From a bacterium (GTDB lineage: Bacteria > Hinthialibacterota > Hinthialibacteria > OLB16), in the NCBI GenBank assembly GCA_022072055.1, contig JAJVIK010000001.1, positions 192,953-256,952 on the forward strand: a DNA stretch of 64,000 bases, in the 5' to 3' direction. Both the position numbers and the translations under genes were made by a program. Below, piece by piece: positions 26,431 to 35,595 of this stretch (positions are counted from its first letter, which is position 1; every line of letters starts with the position of its first letter). The notes beneath the pieces are model-generated. The model searched no databases, was not told where the DNA came from, and saw only the letters and a list, made by a program, of their open reading frames with translations.

Positions 26431-27813
26431 TCAGCCGGCCTGATCCGAGACCCGAATCTTGAACTCGCGGAGTTTCTCCTGCAAGTGGCGGCGCGAGAGG
26501 CCCGCCACGATGGAGGATCGGGTCACATTGTAGTCATTGGAGGCCAGCAGGTTCTGGAAGTAATTCTTCTCGAACGCCGCCTTGGCCTGTTTGTACGGGA
26601 GTTGCTCGATCTCATGCAGACCCGTGCGCCAATCGGTTTCTTGCACAATCTCGCCGGGCAGGTCGCCTTTGCTGATGGTTTGACCGTCCTTCATGATCAC
26701 CAGACGTTCGATCAGGTTTTGAAGCTCTCGGACATTCCCCGGCCAGCGATAGCTCCGCAGCGCCTCCATGGCATCCGGCGTGAAACCGGCCAGGGAACGC
26801 CCCATCTTCCGCGTGCATAACGCGAGGAAATGGTCGATCAGGATCGGGATGTCCTCGCGCCGCTCACGAAGCGGCGGAACCGCGATGGGAAAGGTGGCCA
26901 GACGGTAGAACAGGTCCTCGCGGAATCTCCCGGTTTCCTGTTCGACCTTGAGATCGCGATTGGTCGCGGCGATGATCCGGATATCGGTGTTTCGGAAGGT
27001 CACTCCGCCGACCCGGCGGACCTCGCGGGTCTCGATCACCCGAAGGAGCTTCACCTGAAGCTCGAGCGGGAGATCCCCGATCTCATCCAGGAAGAGGGTG
27101 CTCTGGTTGGCCCGCTCCAGCAGCCCCGGTTTGGCGGTGTGGGCGCTGGTGAAGGCCCCCTTTTCGTGCCCGAAGAGTTCGCTTTCGATCAGGTCGCGGG
27201 GAAAAGCCCCGCAATTGATCGCCACCATGGCGCGGTCGGAGCGCTTGGAGCTTTGATGGATCGCGCGCGCCACCAGCTCCTTTCCGGTTCCGCTTTCGCC
27301 GGTAATCAGCACCGTGGCGTCCGTGGCGGCCACATGCGCGATGAGCTTGCCGATGGATTGCATCGCGGGGCTGCTTCCGACCAGTTCGCCCGGTCCGACC
27401 TGATTGGCGAGCTGCTCCGATAGGACCCGTTTCTCCTTGCGCAGGCGAAAGAGCTCCACCGCGTTGGCGATCACCCGCACGACTTCATCGTTGTCGAAGG
27501 GCTTGATGAAGTAGTCGAAGGCTCCGGCGCGGATCACCTCCTGGGCGAGCTGCACATTCCCGTAGGCCGACATCACAATCATGATCTGCTCGGGGTCGCG
27601 TCGGCGGACCTCATGAAGGAACGCCAGCCCATCCATCTCCGGCATGCGCACATCGGTCACCACACAGTCGTAGCTGCGCTGGTTCAGCTTCTCGAGGGCA
27701 TCCAGGCCGTTATGGGAGATCTCCACGCTGTAGCCCTCATCCCGCAGGATGCGCGACAGTATCCGGCAGAGGTTCTCCTCATCATCCACGAGCAAGATGC
27801 TGGCCGCGCTCAT
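26431..27813 (-). CDS. Sigma-54-type response regulator with altered GAFTSA loop
   Basis: The 460-residue protein has the same receiver, AAA+ and Fis-type helix-turn-helix order as its neighbour. The receiver Asp is in V-T-D-V-R-M-P, Walker A is G-E-S-G-T-G-K, and Walker B is F-L-D-E-I-G-D. The sigma-54 loop reads G-A-F-T-S-A; I checked the codons and the fifth residue is AGC (Ser), not Gly. The critical Thr is kept, so activity is possible but contact with RpoN may be changed. The helix-turn-helix differs from the neighbour (N-V-T-R-S-S-I-V-A-G-L-S), so target sites are likely different. The start overlaps the small upstream gene by four bases. Confidence 0.93.
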   Translation of the reverse strand: MSAASILLVDDEENLCRILSRILRDEGYSVEISHNGLDALEKLNQRSYDCVVTDVRMPEMDGLAFLHEVRRRDPEQIMIVMSAYGNVQLAQEVIRAGAFDYFIKPFDNDEVVRVIANAVELFRLRKEKRVLSEQLANQVGPGELVGSSPAMQSIGKLIAHVAATDATVLITGESGTGKELVARAIHQSSKRSDRAMVAINCGAFPRDLIESELFGHEKGAFTSAHTAKPGLLERANQSTLFLDEIGDLPLELQVKLLRVIETREVRRVGGVTFRNTDIRIIAATNRDLKVEQETGRFREDLFYRLATFPIAVPPLRERREDIPILIDHFLALCTRKMGRSLAGFTPDAMEALRSYRWPGNVRELQNLIERLVIMKDGQTISKGDLPGEIVQETDWRTGLHEIEQLPYKQAKAAFEKNYFQNLLASNDYNVTRSSIVAGLSRRHLQEKLREFKIRVSDQAG

Positions 27814-28094
27814 TTCGACTCACTTGCCTCCCGCAGCGCAGTGTACTCATCCAGGAGGCGCTTGTGGACCTTCCTCTCTTGCTCGATCTTGTCGGAGTAT
27901 TCCCGTTCCAGGGAAGCCAGGAGACGGTCGTGCTCCTCCAAGATGGCCCGCCTTTCGTTTCCCTCGCGCGGGGCGGCAAGCCACGCGGAGTGCCAGTAGG
28001 AGTCCAGCGATTCGGGAAACCAGAGCGGCTTGGTGGCCGCCAGGGCCGCCACCACCGCCCCCACGCTCGCGGTCACAATCAGCATCCCTCTCAT
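27810..28094 (-). CDS. Small membrane-anchored coiled-coil protein
   Basis: The 94-residue protein has one N-terminal hydrophobic segment (about residues 4-25) and then a highly charged helix from about 48 to 92 predicted to be coiled coil (R-L-L-A-S-L-E-R-E-Y-S-D-K-I-E-Q and following). Its stop overlaps the first regulator's ATG as ATGA, which ties its translation to the regulators. It starts 16 bases after the large fusion gene. I do not recognise a family. It could be a membrane partner of the regulators or of the fusion protein, which is inference only. Confidence 0.65.
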   Translation of the reverse strand: MRGMLIVTASVGAVVAALAATKPLWFPESLDSYWHSAWLAAPREGNERRAILEEHDRLLASLEREYSDKIEQERKVHKRLLDEYTALREASESK

Positions 28095-28110
28095 GGATCG
28101 CCTCCGAATC

Positions 28111-31100
28111 CTAGTTCATCGGAACCAGGACCACCTTGTGACCCTGGCGCAAGGTCGCGAGGACCCTTGAGTCCGGAGCCACCGCGATCCCAATCGGGAA
28201 ACCGTTCACGGGAATCTTCTTGAGAGTCTCGCCCCGCTCGGAGAGAACCAGCACCTGGTTGTGTTCGGGGTCTGTCACCAGGAGACGGTTCCCCTTTTCG
28301 TCCCAGCAGAGGTGCATTTCGTTGGTGGTTCCGCCGGTGGATTCGGTCGCTAGGGGCCAGGCGCGGAGAAAACGTCCGCGCCCATCGAAAAAGACCACGC
28401 GGGTCCTGCGAGCGTCCGTGACCGCGAGACCCAGCGGAGTGATCTCGACATCCACCGGCTCCGCAAGACGGTGCTCCTCGGGTCCGTTCGCTCCCCACTC
28501 GCCGACCTTCTTTCCGCTCGGGTCAAAGATCATCAGGTTCTTGGCCCCTGTATTGGCGAGGTAAATCAACTTGCCGGACAGGGTCGGAGTGGCCGGGAGG
28601 ATCACCTTCCCTTCCCCGGTCACCTCCCCAATCGGCGCCTGTCCCACGGCGATGCCGCGCGGACCGAACGCTGACATGGAGATCACCTTGGCGATCTCCC
28701 CCGTGGGGCTGAAGATCTGGACACGCGAGTTCCAGGTGTCGAGGACATAGAGGGTCCCATTCTCATCGATCGTGAGGTCATTCGGCTCCTTGAAGAACCC
28801 CTGCTCCTCGCCTTGCTCTCCCACCCACCACTGGAAGTTTCCGCGTTCATCAAAGGACTGAATCCGGTGGTTCATGGTGTCGGCCACGAAAGCCTGCCCC
28901 GACTTCGAGAACACAATCGCGCGCGGCTCCTTGTATTGGCCGGGAGCAAAACCCTCCGAGCCGCGCAGAAGCGGCTGGCCGGAATCTTTCACAAACAGCG
29001 AAGGTTGTTCAACCGCTTTTTCCTTGAAGTCGGCCTCCAAACGGTAATCCGGGTCCACTGCGTAGAGGGTCACCCCGGGCGGTTTGATCTTGCTGCGGAA
29101 CACCGGACGGAAAAGGTCGGACCATTGGTCGAACTTCTCCAGTTCACGGCCCTCATCCAGGCCGTAGAGAGTGCGCTCCACTTGCCCCAAGACAACATAA
29201 CGGACATTGTGGGCGCGAAGGACATCGCGAACCTTCTCGCGCTGGAACGAGGTGAACACGGTGCGAGCATCCTCAAGCCTCGGTTCGGGCTTGTTATCTC
29301 GTTCGCGGCTGTGGTGGACCCACCCGATCAGGGTCGGAAGCCCGGTGTTGCTGGAATACCGGGCGCGGTCATCGCGATAGGAGGAGTCGATCTCGGACCC
29401 CTCCAGGATGGTCGGAACGCCATCCGTCTTGGCGCGGAGCCAATCAATCGCGGCGGCGGCGTCCGGCTCCTTGACTCGAAGGTAATTCAAACCATCCGCG
29501 GTCCGGACCCCCTTCACCTGTCGGGAGCGAAAGTCCACCCCATTCCCTTGGGAGTAAATGTACGGCGCCACCATTGGAAAAAGGGCCGAGAACGCCAACG
29601 CTCCCATAAGGAGGGGATATCCCAAGGTGTACCGGCATAGCCGCGCCAGGGCGCGCGCGGGCGCGGGGGCCAAGTCCACCGGCTTTTCGAGCCATAGGGC
29701 CATCAACCAGCCGCACCCGATCGAAAGGCAAATCCAGGCCTGCAAGTGAAACTTGAAGATGGTGTTCCAGCGGTGGCCCGGCGGTCCCCAACCCTCGACC
29801 ACATAGACCACTTCGATCCCGGCGATGATCGCCAGCCCCAGACCGAGAATCCCGGCGCCCAAGCGATCCTTGAGCGTCACTCCTCGCCGGAGCATGAACG
29901 GAACAAACAGGAGGAACAAAGCCAGGACAAAGCCACAGACCACATAGGCGATGTCGGAGTCGAGATACCGCCAGTAGGCCAGCTCGTTGGTCTTGGCTGG
30001 AATCGAATCGAGGCCGGCGGGATCAAAGGTGCCCCGAGCCTGGCCCCGAAGGAGCCACGCCATGGCGAGTGACAGCAGGATCGAACCCGCCGCCCAGCAT
30101 CCCATCTTGATCCCCGCGCCTTGGGTGGAGCGGATCCATCGCCCGTACAGGGTTACGAGGCCGACTCCCACGATCACGGTGAGGAACCCGAAGATCTGGA
30201 AATACTCGTAGGGGGTGACCCACCCGCACCCGGCTTCCGCCATCCACCCGGTTCCCTTGACCCGCTGGGGGATCTCGAAGCTGAGGTGGAAGGGATAGAA
30301 GAAGGCGTAACTCAACCCCCATACCACGATCAAAGGGAGGAGAACCTCCGCGAGGAGGAAGAACTTCCAAGCCGTGAGCTTTTCGAGCTTCCTCCCCCAC
30401 AGATTGAGGTCGTGGATCGCGCGTCCCAGAGTCTCCCGCGTGGCCGCGAAATAGTCCCGGCAATGGAAGGCAAAGAGGACCAGCACCCCGCCCGCGAAGA
30501 AGAGCAGCAACCCCGGGAAATCCCAACGGTTGGTGATCGAGACCATTCCGAGCAGAAGCCCGATCACGGCGATCTGCGCGCGGGAGACCCAGGGGCCTCC
30601 ACCGCAATCGAAACATTCCAGGCGAATGTCCGCGGACTTGAGTCGCCACACCTCGGCCCGGCGCAGGATGTAGGCTGTCATGAGCGACAGGGCGAGCACT
30701 CCGATAGGCATGATCAGGAAGTGAGCGTGCAGGTCGGCGAAGGTCGCGGTCCATGCCGGAAACTCGCAGGCCACCGAGGAGCGAACAATCCGACTGAGCT
30801 TCCACAGGTAATCATCGAACCCGAGCAGACGGGACAGATCCGCCTGGCGCGCCTGCTCCACGAGCTCCGGATCATACGCCGCGCGGAACGCCAGCCAGAC
30901 ATGGCCGAATACATCGCCGGTGAGGGAAAACGCCGCACGCAGTTGCTCCCAAACATCGGCGAAGTATCCCGATAGCCCATCGTGCGGGACATAATTCTCG
31001 CGGAAGAGTTTGGGTTCGATTGGGCCTCCGGGCGCGCGAAGATTGGCGGCGATCTGAATGAAGCTTTTCCCCGTTCCGGCCATGGTGGCCAGGAACGCTC

Positions 31101-34092
31101 CGAGCAACCCCCCGAGCTTGCTGTTGGTCAGGTTGAGGACAAGGCCGAACACGAGCACAAACACAAGCGCCGGCCAACTTCCCGCCGCGAGGTTGTAAGC
31201 GTATTCCGGCGGAACCCCCACACTCTTCCCGAAAAGGCCGACAACCGCATGCCCATAGTAGTAATAATTGATGTGCCGCCCGGCGAACCAGGGGTCCACG
31301 GCGGGAAAGGTTGGGTTCTTGTAGGCGGCGTTGACAAACGAGATGTCCATCGACTTCTCGCCCCAATGGATGTCCGGATTCGAGGCCCGAATCCCGAAGA
31401 AGTAATTGAACACCAGAAGAAAGAGGACCTCGGAGAACACCGCGAGCTTCCAATGGGCGCGCAGAAACTCGGCCATCGCCGGCATCGACTTTCGCAGGCA
31501 AAGGATGGAAGCGGCGGTCCATGCCACCAGGACAAGCGCGCTCGCCCACGGGGCATTGGTCCACCATCCCACGCTCGCTCCGAACCAGAGGAGGTAGGTG
31601 AAAAGGAGGATGGCCACCATCTTGGAGGCGAACAGGCCGCCATCGCGCGCCCCCCGGAAGAGGGTGAAGGTGATCGGCCAAAAAAGCCATCCGAGCGCGA
31701 TCAGTCCAAAGACCCAGAGATGGACCGCGTAAGTCGCCCGAGGCGCGAGGATCGAACGGTTTTCATCATGGGTCAGAATCTGCTCGCGGGAAAGCTCGCG
31801 GATCCATTCGGGCGGATTCGACATCCGCTCGATGATCTCCTGCGCGGGGATCCGCTCCACGCGCTCGAAGATGTGCATGGTCGGGTGGTCATAAAGGGAC
31901 AGGGATTCATCGGCGAGCTCATATCGAATCGGAATCCCAAGCACATAAACCGGCTCCGAAAAAGTCTTGACCAAGCGGTATCCCAGGTGTCCCGCGAAAA
32001 GGGACTTCACGAACAGACAGCGGTTGGGGGAATCCTCCGGGGATTGAAGAAAGGCGCCATAATTGCGCTTGGAGGAAAAGCAGTAGTAATCCGCCGAGGC
32101 CATCTGCCGCGCGATGCCCGCGAGGTGTTGCGGGTCATCCGAGTGCACGGGATTCACCGAGAGCTGCTGGTAGCGGGCGGCGACTCCACCCCAGGGGACC
32201 GAATCGTCCCAACTTTCGGTGATGATCCGCTTGCCCGCGGGGACTTCCTTGTCGAACCAGTCGGCGGCCACCATCCAGGGGTGGTCCTTGCGGTAGATTT
32301 CCACGAAGGCGAAGGAGAACAGGGCGCTCCAAACAACGGTCGCGAGCGCGAGACCGGCAATCGCGCCATGCCACTTCAACCCGCGCCGCCCTCCGTCTTC
32401 CCACTGCTTGCGGAGGAGGGTGTAGGCCCACACCCCCAGCGCCGCCCCCCATAGACAATAGAAGGGGGCCTGCGCGATGAGGTAGCGTGGAAACTTGGTG
32501 TGGAAGAACATCGTGGTGGCAAGGTTGGGGACCACCCAAGCCCACACCACCCATTCCTTCCAGCAGGGACGATGGATCGGTCGGAGGACTCCGAAAAACA
32601 CCCCGAACAGGCACAACAAGCCGAGCGGAGGCCCCATCCCCCACAAGATCAGGTTTTTCCATTGATACACCACGGGTGTGGTGTGGTCGTACTGACGGGT
32701 CCAAACCAAGCCGCCATCCACCGCCATGCGTCGCTGTTCATCCACATCGCGCCAGTGGACCGCCCCTCCCACTGTGAGCCGGTTCTCGAAGGGGCGATTG
32801 CCATCCGGGTGCATGTGGGCCCCGAAATGGAAGCCGAGCGGCCCGGTGAACCGATCCAGCCAATCGGTAAACCGGAGCAGGGCGGAGCGAGTCGCTCCGG
32901 GTGTTTCGCCGCGCGGGGGGCCGAGGTCGAGGTGGACGAAGGAGAGAGTCGGGGCCTCCCAGTCCGCCAGTGTTTGCTCGGTTGCGCGCGCGCCGCGGCG
33001 TTCGGACGGGAAGTCCAGAAATCCGAACGGCTGTCCCAGGAAGGCGCTGAGCCAAATCAGGGCAAAGGAGGCAATCCCAAGGACTTTCAGGTGGACCCCA
33101 AAGGCGCAAGTCTTGAGGCTGAAGAATGGGACATGCGGGCGCTGTTTCCAGAAGGCCATTCCGAGCGCGCCGGCCCATGGGATGAACAGCAGGATCGCGC
33201 CGAACTTGGTGGCGAGTCCCAGCCCAAACCAGACCGAGGCGGCGGCCATCGCCCGCCAGCGCTGTCCCCAGGTTTGGGCATCGAGGAAGACCAGCAAGGA
33301 ATAGACCGAGGCGGTGGTGAAAAACGCGAGGATCACATCGAAGGTGAAGTAATGGGAAAGTTGAATGTGCAGGACCGTGAAGGTGAGGAAGATGGCCGCG
33401 AGCAGGCCGACTCTGCGACTATAGACCCGGGCTCCGATGCGATAGGCATAGAGGATGGTCAGGGTTCCCGCAATGGCCGATAGCGGGCGCCCCAACATCG
33501 CCCAGCTACCGTAATGCCAAGTCCGGCGTCCGGAGTCCACTTGTCCCGCGAGGAACAGTTTCCCGCACAGATGGAACAGGATGGCGTACAACAGGAGGGC
33601 CCCGCCCAGTTCCAGGAGAAACCGGCCCAGTCGGGGCTTCCGTTCCGGGTCGGAGAGCGCGAGCGCCAATTTGACCGCCCAACGGATCGCAAGCAGGGTG
33701 ATGAACAGTCCGAGGAGATAGAACCTCACCGCCCAAGGCGAGAAACTGTTTCCCAGCCAGGACAGGAAGACCAGCGTGTAATAGGGGAAGGTCCCGTAGT
33801 TGAACGAGTTGATGTTGAGCTTGCTGGACTGGGTGAGGAAACGGAGTTTGAAAGCGCGCCATTGGTGATCCAGGAAGGACTCGCCTTCCAGACGTTCAAC
33901 GGGGTCCCAGCCGAGCCCGCCGGCCTTGCCGTAGACACTCCGTTCGTCGGGGTGGGTGTACCCCGGGTTGGCATCCCAAGGCGCGCCCGCCTCACGCTCG
34001 TAGCCCCAGTCATGTCCCGTAAGCCGCAGGGAACCGCCGACAAGCAGGCATAGCAGGAGACCGGAAAGACAGACCAGGCGGCTCTCGTTCAT
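28111..34092 (-). CDS. Giant fusion: GT39-like, DUF2298 (Chlor_Arch_YYY) and NHL beta-propeller
   Basis: One uninterrupted 1993-residue frame from ATG 34092. Residues 1-600 form a GT39/PMT-like membrane region with H-P-D-E near residue 50. Residues 600-800 include a soluble part. Residues about 800-1700 form a second polytopic region with W-G-E-K-S-M-D near 910 and Y-Y-Y-Y-G-H near 940, hallmarks of DUF2298, the YYY family seen in Chloroflexi and archaea. Residues 1708-1993 contain NHL repeats (A-D-T-M-N-H-R-I, V-L-D-T-W-N-S-R-V) that should fold as a six-bladed propeller. No frameshift is visible. It may glycosylate proteins or lipids and sense or bind a ligand. It leads a minus-strand unit containing two sigma-54 regulators. 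Confidence 0.88.
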   Translation of the reverse strand: MNESRLVCLSGLLLCLLVGGSLRLTGHDWGYEREAGAPWDANPGYTHPDERSVYGKAGGLGWDPVERLEGESFLDHQWRAFKLRFLTQSSKLNINSFNYGTFPYYTLVFLSWLGNSFSPWAVRFYLLGLFITLLAIRWAVKLALALSDPERKPRLGRFLLELGGALLLYAILFHLCGKLFLAGQVDSGRRTWHYGSWAMLGRPLSAIAGTLTILYAYRIGARVYSRRVGLLAAIFLTFTVLHIQLSHYFTFDVILAFFTTASVYSLLVFLDAQTWGQRWRAMAAASVWFGLGLATKFGAILLFIPWAGALGMAFWKQRPHVPFFSLKTCAFGVHLKVLGIASFALIWLSAFLGQPFGFLDFPSERRGARATEQTLADWEAPTLSFVHLDLGPPRGETPGATRSALLRFTDWLDRFTGPLGFHFGAHMHPDGNRPFENRLTVGGAVHWRDVDEQRRMAVDGGLVWTRQYDHTTPVVYQWKNLILWGMGPPLGLLCLFGVFFGVLRPIHRPCWKEWVVWAWVVPNLATTMFFHTKFPRYLIAQAPFYCLWGAALGVWAYTLLRKQWEDGGRRGLKWHGAIAGLALATVVWSALFSFAFVEIYRKDHPWMVAADWFDKEVPAGKRIITESWDDSVPWGGVAARYQQLSVNPVHSDDPQHLAGIARQMASADYYCFSSKRNYGAFLQSPEDSPNRCLFVKSLFAGHLGYRLVKTFSEPVYVLGIPIRYELADESLSLYDHPTMHIFERVERIPAQEIIERMSNPPEWIRELSREQILTHDENRSILAPRATYAVHLWVFGLIALGWLFWPITFTLFRGARDGGLFASKMVAILLFTYLLWFGASVGWWTNAPWASALVLVAWTAASILCLRKSMPAMAEFLRAHWKLAVFSEVLFLLVFNYFFGIRASNPDIHWGEKSMDISFVNAAYKNPTFPAVDPWFAGRHINYYYYGHAVVGLFGKSVGVPPEYAYNLAAGSWPALVFVLVFGLVLNLTNSKLGGLLGAFLATMAGTGKSFIQIAANLRAPGGPIEPKLFRENYVPHDGLSGYFADVWEQLRAAFSLTGDVFGHVWLAFRAAYDPELVEQARQADLSRLLGFDDYLWKLSRIVRSSVACEFPAWTATFADLHAHFLIMPIGVLALSLMTAYILRRAEVWRLKSADIRLECFDCGGGPWVSRAQIAVIGLLLGMVSITNRWDFPGLLLFFAGGVLVLFAFHCRDYFAATRETLGRAIHDLNLWGRKLEKLTAWKFFLLAEVLLPLIVVWGLSYAFFYPFHLSFEIPQRVKGTGWMAEAGCGWVTPYEYFQIFGFLTVIVGVGLVTLYGRWIRSTQGAGIKMGCWAAGSILLSLAMAWLLRGQARGTFDPAGLDSIPAKTNELAYWRYLDSDIAYVVCGFVLALFLLFVPFMLRRGVTLKDRLGAGILGLGLAIIAGIEVVYVVEGWGPPGHRWNTIFKFHLQAWICLSIGCGWLMALWLEKPVDLAPAPARALARLCRYTLGYPLLMGALAFSALFPMVAPYIYSQGNGVDFRSRQVKGVRTADGLNYLRVKEPDAAAAIDWLRAKTDGVPTILEGSEIDSSYRDDRARYSSNTGLPTLIGWVHHSRERDNKPEPRLEDARTVFTSFQREKVRDVLRAHNVRYVVLGQVERTLYGLDEGRELEKFDQWSDLFRPVFRSKIKPPGVTLYAVDPDYRLEADFKEKAVEQPSLFVKDSGQPLLRGSEGFAPGQYKEPRAIVFSKSGQAFVADTMNHRIQSFDERGNFQWWVGEQGEEQGFFKEPNDLTIDENGTLYVLDTWNSRVQIFSPTGEIAKVISMSAFGPRGIAVGQAPIGEVTGEGKVILPATPTLSGKLIYLANTGAKNLMIFDPSGKKVGEWGANGPEEHRLAEPVDVEITPLGLAVTDARRTRVVFFDGRGRFLRAWPLATESTGGTTNEMHLCWDEKGNRLLVTDPEHNQVLVLSERGETLKKIPVNGFPIGIAVAPDSRVLATLRQGHKVVLVPMN

Positions 34093-34147
34093 GGAAGCGG
34101 CGGAACGGCTCCGGTGTGGGACATGGCGCGGGTGTCAACCAGGGTCA

Positions 34148-35518
34148 TCAGGCGGCGCAAACCTCACGGACAATGTCGGCGAACACCGCAAGCCCCTCTT
34201 CGAGCGCCTCTTCGGTGATGCACAGCGGAGGGTTGAGTTTGATGGTTCCCCCGCCCGGCCCCACCGGGGCGAAGGTGAGGATCCCGCTTTCATAGCAGCG
34301 TCGCGTGATCGCGTGCGCGGTGGGCCCATCCGGCTCCTTGGTTCCGGGTTTCACAAAGCGGATCCCGCGAATCAACCCCTTGCCGTGCGAGGCTCCGATG
34401 TTGGGCATTTCTTTTCCGAGGGCGTCGAGGCGCGCCCCCAAAACCCGACCGAGTCGCTCGGAGTTTTCCACCAGACCCTCGGCCTCGATCACCTCGATGC
34501 TGGCCCGCGCGGCGCGGCAACAGATCGGGTTTCCGGAATGGGTGCTGGTCATTTCGCCGTGCCCGAAAAGGTCCATCAGGTAGCCCCTTCCAATCACGGC
34601 GGACAGCGGCATGCCGCTGGTGATCCCCTTGCCGCAGCAGATCAGGTCCGGTTCGATCCCATAGCGCTCGAAGCCAAACCAGCGCCCGCAGCGTCCGAAC
34701 CCGGCTTGCACTTCATCCAGAATGAGCGCCGCCTCGTTCCGGTCGCACCACGCGCGCAGGCTTTTCATGAAGTCCGCCGGAGCGAAGGAGCCGGTGGCGC
34801 CTTGATAGGTCTCCAGTAGCACCCCGGCGACTTCATCCGGGCGCGCCGCGCGGGACTCGAGCGCCGCGAGAAAGGCCTCGAAGGTGGTATTTTCGTTGGC
34901 GAATCCATCCGGAAACGGAACCTGAACGAAGGTCGGGTCCTCCTGATGAATCCACTCTTTGAGATGGGGGATTCCCCCCGCGAGCTGAGACCCAAGGGTC
35001 CTCCCATGAAAGGCGTTGACAAAGCTCACAATCCGCTTCTTCTTGTCCCCATGACGGTCGGTTCCGTAACGGCGAGCGATCTTGATGGCGCACTCGATGG
35101 CCTCGGAGCCGGTGGTCAACAGGAACACCTTGTTGAGATAAGGGGGAGCCACTTCGGCGAGTTTTTCGACCAGGTCGAGGCGCGCCTGATGCGGGAAGCA
35201 GTAGGAATGGTGAAGCCCTTTTCCGAGCTCCTCCTCCATCGCGGCGCGAATCCACTGGCGTCCGTGCCCCGCGTTGGCCACCAGCACTCCCGAGGAAAAA
35301 TCGATCCAACGGTTGCCATGGGGGTCCTCGACTGTAAAGCGGTGGGCGCGATGCCAGATAATCGGGGGCTGTCCCAACATGCTACGGGCTTCGTGGAGGG
35401 CCAAGCGATTCAGCAGCTGGAGCGCCTCCGGGTGTGGAAGGGGAGTCCGGATGGACCGCCACTCGGTCTCCACAAGGGGGACAATCTGGGGTTCATGCGG
35501 ATAGGCCGGCGCTGCCAT
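34148..35518 (-). CDS. Class III PLP-dependent aminotransferase
   Basis: I chose the ATG at 35518, which has AAGGA seven bases before it; the frame is open further upstream but carries no family sequence. The 456-residue protein has the PLP-binding T-T-G-S-E-A (135-140), the L-D-E-V-Q loop with Asp268, and Lys297 in C-G-K-G-I-T-S-G. These mark fold-type I class III aminotransferases (acetylornithine, GABA and relatives). H-G-R-T-L-G matches the family. Substrate cannot be separated within the class. The gene ends 55 bases before the fusion gene on the same strand. No arginine or polyamine gene is near. Confidence 0.93.
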   Translation of the reverse strand: MAAPAYPHEPQIVPLVETEWRSIRTPLPHPEALQLLNRLALHEARSMLGQPPIIWHRAHRFTVEDPHGNRWIDFSSGVLVANAGHGRQWIRAAMEEELGKGLHHSYCFPHQARLDLVEKLAEVAPPYLNKVFLLTTGSEAIECAIKIARRYGTDRHGDKKKRIVSFVNAFHGRTLGSQLAGGIPHLKEWIHQEDPTFVQVPFPDGFANENTTFEAFLAALESRAARPDEVAGVLLETYQGATGSFAPADFMKSLRAWCDRNEAALILDEVQAGFGRCGRWFGFERYGIEPDLICCGKGITSGMPLSAVIGRGYLMDLFGHGEMTSTHSGNPICCRAARASIEVIEAEGLVENSERLGRVLGARLDALGKEMPNIGASHGKGLIRGIRFVKPGTKEPDGPTAHAITRRCYESGILTFAPVGPGGGTIKLNPPLCITEEALEEGLAVFADIVREVCAA

Positions 35519-35595
35519 GAACAGTTCCTTGGTTTGGCTGAAGTGGACTATGCTGAGAGCAGAATAACGGGACTCTAGGATAGGATGGGCGTCTG

